In this document: piece by piece, positions 7,217 through 13,059 of the stretch | How the letters are laid out: each line of letters starts with the position of its first letter | Position numbering within the stretch: the first letter of the stretch is position 1 | Source: Acidobacteriota bacterium | GTDB taxonomy: Bacteria; Acidobacteriota; Terriglobia; Terriglobales; Acidobacteriaceae | Length of the DNA stretch: 15,892 bases | Direction of reading: 5' to 3' | Assembly: GCA_021851465.1 (NCBI GenBank) | Contig: JAJZDL010000039.1 | Location: 1-15,892, forward strand | Made by a program: the position numbers and the translations under genes | The notes under the pieces: generated by a model | Database searches by the model: none | The model's input: only the letters and a program-made list of their open reading frames with translations | What the model was told of the DNA's origin: nothing

Positions 7217-7984
7217 ATGACAAACATCCTCGACTCCTTCCGCCTCGACAACAAAATTGCCCTCGTCACCGGTTCCGCCGGCGGAATGGGTGCGGCCATT
7301 GCCACCGCCCTCGCGCAGGCTGGCGCCACCATCGCCACGCACGACATGCGCCCACCCACCGAGACCGTCGCAGCCATCGAAGCCGCCGGAGGCAAGGCCG
7401 CCGCATTCACCGCAGACCTCTCCGACACGGCTGCCCCGGACGCCCTCTTCAAGCAGGTCCTCGCCAAATTCGGTCGCGTCGACATCCTGGTCAACAACGC
7501 AGGCATCATCCTCCGCGAGGACGCCGTCAACGTCCCCCTCGCCGACTGGCAGAAGGTCATCCAGATCAACGAGACCGCCGTCTTCCAACTCTCGCAGCTC
7601 GCAGGCCGCGACATGATGGCCCGCAACGCCCCCGGCAAGATCATCAGCATCGCATCCCTGCTCAGCTTCCAGGGCGGCATCCGCGTTCCCTCCTACGCCG
7701 CGGCCAAGGGCGCCGTCGCGCAGATCACCAAGGCCCTCGCCAACGAGTGGGCCGTCAAGGGCATCCAGGTCAACGCCATCGCCCCCGGCTACATCGCCAC
7801 CAACAACACCGCGCAGCTCCGCGCCGATCCCGAACGCAGCAAGGCCATCCTGGACCGCATCCCCGCCGGGCGCTGGGGCGAGGCCACAGACGTCGCAGGC
7901 ACAGCCGTCTTCCTCGCCTCCGCTGCCGCCGACTACATCACAGGACACGTCCTCGTCGTAGACGGTGGATGGTTGGCCCGCTGA
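7217..7984 (+). CDS. kduD: 2-deoxy-D-gluconate 3-dehydrogenase / 2,5-diketo-3-deoxygluconate reductase, SDR family
   Basis: Short-chain dehydrogenase that reduces 2,5-diketo-3-deoxygluconate to 2-keto-3-deoxygluconate with NAD(P)H, the step after KduI. The 255 residues fit classical SDRs. Visible marks: the cofactor loop TGSAGGMGAAIA near residue 20, NNAG in the middle, the catalytic Ser in IISIASLLSFQGG, YAAAKGA with the catalytic Tyr and Lys, and the C-terminal VDGGWLAR typical of KduD. The start at 7217 (MTNILDSFRLDNKIALVTG) matches the family N-terminus; the frame extends upstream to 7145 but that part is non-homologous. No ribosome binding site precedes this ATG. The gene is divergent from kduI across a 215-bp control region. 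Confidence 0.92.
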   Translation: MTNILDSFRLDNKIALVTGSAGGMGAAIATALAQAGATIATHDMRPPTETVAAIEAAGGKAAAFTADLSDTAAPDALFKQVLAKFGRVDILVNNAGIILREDAVNVPLADWQKVIQINETAVFQLSQLAGRDMMARNAPGKIISIASLLSFQGGIRVPSYAAAKGAVAQITKALANEWAVKGIQVNAIAPGYIATNNTAQLRADPERSKAILDRIPAGRWGEATDVAGTAVFLASAAADYITGHVLVVDGGWLAR

Positions 7985-8000
7985 CAATCGAGCCTGCCCG

Positions 8001-8020
8001 GCAATCCGGCCACCGGATGC
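8001..8020 (+). terminator. Hairpin 3' of kduD
   Basis: ATCCGG/CCGGAT stem with a 3-base loop, extended by a further GC/GC pair past one bulged A, starts 16 bases after the kduD stop. There is no T-tract, so intrinsic termination would be weak. Confidence 0.35.
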
Positions 8021-8177
8021 CGATTCACAAGACTCGTCGCGCGCCCGGAGGATTGGCCGTCATTCAACCTCCGCGCACATCTCGCCGGCCAAACGAAGAT
8101 CTGGTCGCGGTTCGGCACATCCACGCTATAAGCTGCTATCGCCTCTCCCAATTGCCCCGCAACGTCCTTCGAGCCTG

Positions 8178-8211
8178 AAGCTGACAGCCTGAAACTTAAA
8201 ACTGTCAGCTT
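8178..8211. repeat. Inverted repeat with 10-bp perfect arms
   Basis: AAGCTGACAG (8178-8187) and CTGTCAGCTT (8202-8211) are exact reverse complements separated by 14 AT-rich bases. The octamer AGCCTGAA occurs directly at 8172 and again at 8186. It lies ~190 bp past kduD, too far for its terminator, and looks like a small dispersed repeat unit. Confidence 0.55.
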
Positions 8212-8264
8212 GCAAGCTATAGCTCAAGGATCAATCCCTTTGCCCACGCCGTCACCCTCACCGC

Positions 8265-8342
8265 CGTCATCCCGAGCGAGCGCAGCGAGTCGAGGAGCCC
8301 CCGCATTTCGCCTTTGCCTTTGCTCTTGCCCTTGCCGTCGCT
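8265..8342. repeat. Interspersed repeat plus degenerate hexanucleotide tract
   Basis: From 8265 the sequence reads GTCATCCCGAGCGAGCGCAG and continues GCGAGTCGAGGAG, the form of a very common intergenic repeat whose translation gives VIPSERSESRG. Immediately after it, 8307-8342 is six degenerate copies of a TTTGCC-like hexamer (ttcgcc, tttgcc, tttgct, cttgcc, cttgcc, gtcgct). I recall this pairing from other acidobacterial intergenic regions. Confidence 0.6.
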
Positions 8343-8432
8343 TTTTACCTCTGCCTCTCCCCGTGCCCACGCTATCGTGGAAGAGCGGATCGCGCCACTC
8401 CAACCCATGTCGTCAAGCTGCTAAACTACTCC

Positions 8433-8461
8433 TTGGCACCCGTATTCGGGCACACTCTACA
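8433..8461 (+). promoter_or_regulatory. Candidate sigma-70 promoter of pdxS
   Basis: TTGGCA and TCTACA are separated by exactly 17 bases, 37 bases before the pdxS ATG. A small CCCG-TATT-CGGG palindrome lies within the spacer and could be an operator. Confidence 0.45.
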
Positions 8462-8498
8462 CCCCCGTAACCCTGCGCCCCCAGCAAGGAGATTCCCC

Positions 8499-9539
8499 AT
8501 GGCAGACCCCATTCAGAACGGCACCCCCGGCGGCAGCATCGGCCCCTCGTCCTTCCACGAGCCGGCGCTCCGCCTCAAGCTCGGCCTCGCCGAGATGCTC
8601 AAGGGCGGAGTCATCATGGACGTCATGAACGTCGAGCAGGCGCGCATCGCCGAAGAGGCCGGCGCCATCTCCGTCATGGCGCTGGAGCGCGTCCCCGCCA
8701 TGATCCGCGCCGAGGGCGGCGTCGCCCGCATGGCCAACCCCAAGCTCGTCCGCCAGATCATGGCCGCCGTCACCATCCCCGTCATGGCCAAGGCACGCAT
8801 CGGCCACTTTGCCGAAGCGCAGGTCCTCCAGCACCTCGGCGTCGACTTCATCGACGAAAGCGAAGTCCTCACCCCCGCCGACGAGACCTACCACATCGAC
8901 AAGCACGCCTTCACCACGCCCTTCGTCTGCGGCGCGCGCAACCTCGGCGAGGCCCTGCGCCGCATCGCCGAGGGCGCAGCCATGATCCGCACCAAAGGCG
9001 AACCCGGCACCGGCGATGTCGTCCATGCCGTCCAACACATGCGCCAGATCGTGCGCGAGATCAAGGCGCTTACCGTGCTCGACGACCAGGAACTTTACAA
9101 CGCCGCCAAAGTCCACGGCGCGCCCTACGAACTCGTCCGCATGGTCGCAAAGTCCGGCAAGCTGCCCGTGCCCAACTTTTCCGCCGGAGGCATCGCCACC
9201 CCCGCCGACGCAGCCCTCATGATGCAGCTCGGCGCCGAATCCATCTTCGTCGGCTCCGGCATCTTCATGAAGGAGCGCGCCACCCCGCTCGATGTCGAAC
9301 TCTGGCACGAGGCAGACGCCGCCGTCGGCCTCTGCACCACCCAGGACATCGGCACTCCGCGCAACCCCGACGAGCGCGCCGAGGCCGTCAGCCGCGCCAA
9401 GGCCATCGTCATCGCCACCACGCATTATGCCGATGCCAAGATCGTCGCCGACGCCGCCGAGGCCGTCACCGGCAGCATGAAGGGCCTCGCCGCCGCCGCC
9501 ATCGAAGAGCAAGACCTCATGCAGACCCGGGGCTGGTGA
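8499..9539 (+). CDS. pdxS: Pyridoxal 5'-phosphate synthase, lyase subunit PdxS
   Basis: Builds pyridoxal 5'-phosphate from ribose 5-phosphate (or ribulose 5-phosphate), glyceraldehyde 3-phosphate and ammonia supplied by PdxT; family members assemble as dodecamers with docked glutaminase. The barrel motifs are intact: GGVIMDV (Asp41), ALERVPAMIRAEGGVARM, VMAKARIGH with Schiff-base Lys98, RTKGEPGTG with Lys166, NFSAGGIATPADAALMMQLGA and FVGSGIF. The ATG at 8499 has AAGGAG 7 bases upstream and gives 346 residues, against about 294 for B. subtilis. The extra length is an N-terminal tail of about 20 residues and an unusual insertion after VGSGIFM (about 257-299). pdxT follows 1.4 kb later, separated by two other genes. 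Confidence 0.96.
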   Translation: MADPIQNGTPGGSIGPSSFHEPALRLKLGLAEMLKGGVIMDVMNVEQARIAEEAGAISVMALERVPAMIRAEGGVARMANPKLVRQIMAAVTIPVMAKARIGHFAEAQVLQHLGVDFIDESEVLTPADETYHIDKHAFTTPFVCGARNLGEALRRIAEGAAMIRTKGEPGTGDVVHAVQHMRQIVREIKALTVLDDQELYNAAKVHGAPYELVRMVAKSGKLPVPNFSAGGIATPADAALMMQLGAESIFVGSGIFMKERATPLDVELWHEADAAVGLCTTQDIGTPRNPDERAEAVSRAKAIVIATTHYADAKIVADAAEAVTGSMKGLAAAAIEEQDLMQTRGW

Positions 9540-9564
9540 GTGCGTTCAACCTACTTGTACGAAT

Positions 9565-10119
9565 CTATTTGTGCTGTTTGCTGATACTTTGCGCAGCTTT
9601 GCTGACAAGAAAACGCCCTTCGTCCTCCGACACCTGCTGCAAATCGATGAACGCTGGGCCCGGGGCATCGCCGACACCGCCTTCAACATTGATCTGCGCT
9701 CGAAAGTAATACCGCTTTCCAGCCACAGCTTCAAAGTCGTTCAGCGAGATCTGCTTGGAGCGCTCTCTCATGCGCGATTGCCAGCGAGAGCACAGATGGT
9801 GCACTCCCGGCACCACCAATGTACTTAAGTAGGTGAATCCTTGCGTCGCTCCTAACCACTTCCCGTCGAGCCCATCGAGCAAAGTAGGACGATTGATCCT
9901 GCCATTGTCGTTAAGATCGTAAAGCTCGATGATATATACCTTCGCCGTATCCGCAGTCGGCGCAGTAGCGCTGTCTCCCACCGCCCCGCGTGTAACCGAA
10001 AAAGTTGTATTTTCATCGCCACAGGCCGCCAGCGGAGAGGCCGCGTCTGGAGCTTTCTGCGCTTGCAGCGACATCGCAGCGAAAATCAAACGACACAACG
10101 CAACCATCGTCTTAACCAT
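9565..10119 (-). CDS. DUF2846-like secreted protein
   Basis: 184-residue exported protein of unknown function. The start at 10119 is chosen because GAGG lies 6 bases upstream and a signal peptide follows directly (MVKTMVALCRLIFAAMSLQA, likely cleaved before QKA); the frame itself extends to 10224. The mature part has a short linker (about 40-58), then VYIIELYDLND, LDGKWLGATQGFTYLSTLVVPGVHHLCSRW (82-113), FEAVAGKRYYFRAQI (129-143) and LQQVSEDEGRFLV (160-172). This is the strand pattern of DUF2846-type beta-sandwich proteins I recall from acidobacteria. It converges on pdxS with 25 bp between stops and is divergent from the DUF2059 gene. Its expression is independent of the pdx genes. Confidence 0.72.
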   Translation of the reverse strand: MVKTMVALCRLIFAAMSLQAQKAPDAASPLAACGDENTTFSVTRGAVGDSATAPTADTAKVYIIELYDLNDNGRINRPTLLDGLDGKWLGATQGFTYLSTLVVPGVHHLCSRWQSRMRERSKQISLNDFEAVAGKRYYFRAQINVEGGVGDAPGPAFIDLQQVSEDEGRFLVSKAAQSISKQHK

Positions 10120-10294
10120 TGCAAACCTCGTCCTCAGCAATCTCCGCATGACGTCCAGCAATAAAGATACGCGGCTTCCGCTTCGCCTGCAGCTCCTGCG
10201 ACATCCCTGGATGCGTCGCCGCATTCAGCCGCGGCCGACACCACATCGCGTCGAAACGCAACAAACCTTCAAACCAAGTAAAATTGGACGCATC

Positions 10295-10924
10295 ATGCCC
10301 ATCCGAATCCGTATCTCTCGTCTCGCCCTGCCTCTTGCCCTCGTCCTCTGCCTTCCCCTCGCCGCTCAGAACCCCAAGTCGGCGCCGGCGATGAAAGGGG
10401 CCTCCACCCCACATGCCGCCTCGGCTGCGCAGCGCGCCAAAGCGGCCCAGTTGATTCTTCTGCTGCACTCCGACCGCATGGTCACGCAGGCCTTCGACGG
10501 CATCGTAAAGCAGATTGCGGACGCGGCGCAAAGCGTGACTGGCCTCAACCCAACGCCGGAGAACAAGGCCCGTCTCGCCAGCTTCGATACCTCTGTCACC
10601 AATATGCTCGACGAGCAGTTGAGTTGGAAGGCGATCCAGCCCATACTCGTCGACCTCTACGCAAAGGAGTTTACCGAGCAGCAACTGGACGCCATCATCG
10701 CCTTCTACAAGTCGCCCACAGGCATGGCCTTTGTCGAGAAGATCCCGGAGATCGACGCCCAGGTCTCGCAGCTTGCAAAGTCCAGATTGGCCACCCTTCA
10801 GCCGCAGATGAACCAGATGTTCGCCGACTTCCGCAAGAGCCAGCTCGCCGCAACGCCCGTCGCAACGCCAGCGCCTGCCACCTCTGCACCCGCTCCGGCA
10901 CCGCCTGCGAGCAAGCCGCAGTGA
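10295..10924 (+). CDS. DUF2059 domain secreted protein
   Basis: 209-residue protein with a signal peptide (MPIRIRISRLALPLALVLCL then PLAAQ, cleavage near residue 24), a helical DUF2059 domain and a Pro/Ala-rich tail (about 185-209). The diagnostic stretch is LYAKEFTEQQLDAIIAFYKS followed by PTGMAFVEKIPEI (121-153). DUF2059 proteins are exported and of unknown biochemical function. The ATG at 10295 fits the signal peptide; upstream in-frame codons do not. Only a weak GGA precedes it. The TGA stop overlaps the GTG start of pdxT by 4 bp (GTGA), so pdxT is translationally coupled to this gene, an odd pairing of an exported protein with a cytoplasmic glutaminase. Confidence 0.85.
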   Translation: MPIRIRISRLALPLALVLCLPLAAQNPKSAPAMKGASTPHAASAAQRAKAAQLILLLHSDRMVTQAFDGIVKQIADAAQSVTGLNPTPENKARLASFDTSVTNMLDEQLSWKAIQPILVDLYAKEFTEQQLDAIIAFYKSPTGMAFVEKIPEIDAQVSQLAKSRLATLQPQMNQMFADFRKSQLAATPVATPAPATSAPAPAPPASKPQ

Positions 10925-11550
10925 CCGCGAACGCTTCTCCCTGCTCTCCGCTCATCGGCGTCCTCGCGTTGCAGGGCGCCTACGACGCACACGTCCGCAC
11001 GCTCACCGCCCTCGGCGCGGCTCCGCGCCTCGTCCGCCTCCCGCCAGACCTCGACGGACTCGACGGACTCGTTCTGCCTGGCGGCGAATCCACCACCATG
11101 CTCCGCTTCCTCGACCGCAACCGTTTCTTCGATGTCCTCCAGACCTACGTCCTGTCCACTCCCACCTTCGGCACCTGCGCCGGAGCGATCCTGCTCGCAA
11201 CCCACGTCGAAGCCCCCACCCAACGTTCGCTCGCCGCGCTCGACATCACCGTCCAGCGCAACGCCTACGGCCGGCAGATCGACTCCTCCATCCTCATCGC
11301 ACCCACGGCGCTCCCGGGCCCTCCACTGGAGATGGTCTTCATCCGTGCGCCGCGCATCTCCCGCACCGGCCCCTCCGTCGAAACCCTCGCCACCCGCGAC
11401 GGCTTCCCCACCCTCGTCCGCTCCGGCCACATCCTCGCAGCCACCTTCCACCCGGAGCTCTCCGCCGACCCCCGTGTCCACCAACTCTTCCTCGCCCTCG
11501 TCCGCGCCAACCGCCCCGCCGCCAACCGCCCCGGCATCGCGACCGCCTGA
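10921..11550 (+). CDS. pdxT: Pyridoxal 5'-phosphate synthase, glutaminase subunit PdxT
   Basis: Class I glutamine amidotransferase that releases ammonia from glutamine and channels it to PdxS. The 209 residues are slightly above the usual 190-200. The GTG start at 10921 overlaps the DUF2059 stop and begins VTANASPCSPLIGVLALQGAY, matching the family start; no better ATG exists. Active-site features: LVLPGGESTTM (50-60) with the oxyanion Gly-Gly-Glu-Ser, FGTCAGAILLA with nucleophile Cys86, and TFHPEL with His177 and Glu179 completing the triad. The tail ANRPAANRPGIATA is Pro/Ala-rich and extra. pdxS is 1.4 kb upstream in a different transcription unit. Confidence 0.94.
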   Translation: MTANASPCSPLIGVLALQGAYDAHVRTLTALGAAPRLVRLPPDLDGLDGLVLPGGESTTMLRFLDRNRFFDVLQTYVLSTPTFGTCAGAILLATHVEAPTQRSLAALDITVQRNAYGRQIDSSILIAPTALPGPPLEMVFIRAPRISRTGPSVETLATRDGFPTLVRSGHILAATFHPELSADPRVHQLFLALVRANRPAANRPGIATA

Positions 11551-11595
11551 TTTTGTACTTTAGGTTGCGGCTGGCCTTCTGCCCTGTGAATTTCC

Positions 11596-11742
11596 TTGCA
11601 ACGCCGCTCCATCCTCCAGGTTCGCCTCGAAGACATCGCCGCCTGCGAGGAGATCTTCACCACTCTCATGGGCGAAGACGTAGAATCCCGCCGCAAATTC
11701 ATCGAGGGAAACGCACTGGACGTGAAGAACCTCGACATCTAA
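11596..11742 (+). pseudogene. gyrB: gyrB 3'-end remnant (last ~48 codons of DNA gyrase subunit B)
   Basis: In frame, these bases encode LQRRSILQVRLEDIAACEEI, then FTTLMGEDVESRRKFI and EGNALDVKNLDI before a TAA stop. This is the conserved tail of GyrB (toprim/C-terminal end, family pattern LQV-LED, GEDVE-RR-FIE-NAL-VKNLD). Upstream codons have no GyrB similarity, and an in-frame TGA lies at 11587, so the ATPase, transducer and most of the toprim region are missing. No ribosome binding site precedes the TTG at 11596. The reading frame of the tail is undamaged, suggesting a recent duplication or transfer. It ends 15 bp before the stop of the opposite-strand secreted protein gene. Confidence 0.82.
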
Positions 11743-11757
11743 CATCGGCAGGTTTTG

Positions 11758-12459
11758 CTATCTGCCTTGCTCGCGGAATGCGAGGCCGGCGCTCCCGCCA
11801 TCAGGCACTGTCACCGCTTTTGAATGTTTATAGGCGAGATCAAAGTCAACATAGGTATGTCCCGGCTTCGTTGCCGTGACCGCATAAATACCAGGCGGGA
11901 CAGGGATGGAAAACTTACCATCTGAACCAGACACAGTGGAATACTTTCCACCGGGTCCGGTTGCGACTATGCGTACCCCATCGTCGCTGTCGATCATTTG
12001 TCCGTAAAGCAATCCCCCGTGCCGAGTTGGCAGCTTACGAATCTCCGTAATCGTTGAGGCCGCCACAGACAACGGCACCGAATTGCCGCAACTGTCAGCT
12101 GCAAATCCTCCCTTGTGTGTCGGATAGGAGAATGCGAAGATCAGGAAGCGCTGTCCAACCTCAACATCGAATGGGAATCGTCCGCTGTCATTGCCTGAAT
12201 AAGTGCGCACCATGTCGCCCGCATGGATCGCTCCGCGAAATACCCTCTGAACGCGCCAAGTGAACGCATCCTCGTCGTAGTAACCCTCTGGGGTTAGACC
12301 GAGCTTTTGATCCGCAACAAGGGTTCCGGTAAAGACAAGGTTGCTGACGAAAAACTCGTCGTCCACACGAATTTTCGGTTCAAAGCAAAATGCACGCAGT
12401 TGTGGCTGCAGAAGCATTGCCAGTAGAAGCAACGTACCCAAGCGCGCCGGAATTCGCAT
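11758..12459 (-). CDS. Secreted protein with NTR/TIMP-like and carboxypeptidase-regulatory-like domains
   Basis: 233-residue exported protein of unknown function. The signal peptide is MRIPARLGTLLLLAMLLQPQ then LRA, cleaved before Phe24. Cys25 near the new N-terminus and Cys124 (ADSCGNSVPLS), with FVSNLVFTGTLVAD, FTWRVQRVFRGAIHAGDMVR and VGQRFLIFAFSY between them, match the netrin/TIMP-like OB-fold pattern, with a likely disulfide. The second domain (about 148-215: GGLLYGQMI, VRIVATGPGGKYSTVSGSDG, FSIPVPPGIYAVTATKPGH) resembles a carboxypeptidase-regulatory-like beta-sandwich. The gene lies tightly between two gene remnants: 15 bp from the gyrB tail and 17 bp from the ferredoxin oxidoreductase tail. 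Codons look less C-rich than in the pdx genes. The ribosome binding site is weak (AGGGA, about 13 bases upstream). Confidence 0.7.
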   Translation of the reverse strand: MRIPARLGTLLLLAMLLQPQLRAFCFEPKIRVDDEFFVSNLVFTGTLVADQKLGLTPEGYYDEDAFTWRVQRVFRGAIHAGDMVRTYSGNDSGRFPFDVEVGQRFLIFAFSYPTHKGGFAADSCGNSVPLSVAASTITEIRKLPTRHGGLLYGQMIDSDDGVRIVATGPGGKYSTVSGSDGKFSIPVPPGIYAVTATKPGHTYVDFDLAYKHSKAVTVPDGGSAGLAFREQGR

Positions 12460-12476
12460 GTAAGGAGTGTAAATCC

Positions 12477-12857
12477 CTACATCAGTTCTTCGACGAACTT
12501 CTTGGCTACGTCGTGTGCGATGTGGAGGTCACGCCCGATCAGCGGGCCCGCTTCGAGCACCGGCTCGGTCTCTTCCAGCGATGGCAGGTCGGTGCGTTCA
12601 TAGAATTTGCCGATGGGAATCTCCTCGCCCCACACCGTCGCCTTCTCCATCGCCGCAATCCAGTTCGTCGCGTCGTACTCCGCATTCTCTTCCAGCTTCT
12701 TCACCCGCGGCCGGAACCACTGGAACGTGTTGTCCTTGTTGTAGGTGACGCATGGGCTGAAGACATCGAGGAACGAGAACCCCTTGTGCTGGATCACCTG
12801 CTTGATCAGTGCGGTCTGCCAGCCCATCTCAGACCCACCACGACCGGAACCCGTCAC
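12477..12857 (-). pseudogene. korB: 3' remnant of 2-oxoacid:ferredoxin oxidoreductase beta-subunit gene
   Basis: The 126-residue frame matches only the C-terminal third of 2-oxoacid:ferredoxin oxidoreductase (KorB/PorB-like) beta subunits: TALIKQVIQHKGFSFLDVFS followed by PCVTYNKDN, FQWFRPRV, WIAAMEKATVWGEEIPIGKF and TDLPSLEE. The thiamine-diphosphate-binding and iron-sulfur parts, some 200 or more residues, are absent. Similarity stops near base 12818; the first ~13 residues (from a GTG with GAGG upstream) are unrelated. It cannot be an active oxidoreductase subunit. The frame is intact to the TAG stop, suggesting a young truncation. No alpha-subunit gene is nearby. The symbol denotes the resembled family; the precise 2-oxoacid specificity is unknown. 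Confidence 0.8.
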
Positions 12858-12902
12858 CTAATCCTCGTTCAGTTTTTTCGAGCCACATCTCTGTCGAACT
12901 TT

Positions 12903-12932
12903 ATTCATCAAACTGTGATTTCACCTTAATAT
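12903..12932 (+). promoter_or_regulatory. Possible promoter of the TonB receptor gene
   Basis: TTCATC (12904-12909) and TAATAT (12927-12932) are spaced 17 bases apart in the AT-rich 200-bp gap before the receptor. The -10 is good and the -35 poor. No riboswitch-like fold was recognised in the ~130-base leader; a 5-bp hairpin ATGCG/CGCAT is at 13008-13022. Confidence 0.25.
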
Positions 12933-13059
12933 TTCCCCGCTAACGTGACTCTTGTATGAAATCTCCACTACTGAAATCACTGCGCCGATAGTTCTCCCTT
13001 TTCGATCATGCGAGAAGCGCATAACTCAAACAGCACTTTTCGTTTAAGGAGAGCTTTTG

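Larger units (their letters stand above)
7985..8498. other. Gene-free region rich in short repeats
   Basis: About 510 bases without a credible gene. It contains a small hairpin just after kduD, a long inverted repeat at 8178-8211, a copy of a widespread interspersed repeat at 8265-8298 next to a degenerate hexanucleotide tract, and the pdxS promoter at its right end. Open frames here are short and lack family resemblance. Confidence 0.6.

Noticed and set aside
6998..7987. Minus-strand open frame (329 codons) opposite kduD
   Set aside because: Overlaps kduD completely and gives a Gly/Asp/Val-rich sequence without domain resemblance; shadow frame.
8457..9512. Long open frame (351 codons) on the minus strand opposite pdxS
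   Set aside because: Antisense shadow of a high-GC gene: Gly/Asp/Ala/Val-rich low-complexity protein with no family motifs, no ribosome binding site, fully overlapping the clear PdxS frame.
12390..12929. Plus-strand frame (179 codons) opposite the korB remnant
   Set aside because: Shadow frame; the minus strand shows clear 2-oxoacid:ferredoxin oxidoreductase similarity.
12933..13059. Possible riboswitch in the TonB receptor leader
   Set aside because: No cobalamin-box-like or other recognisable riboswitch core; only a 5-bp hairpin is present.
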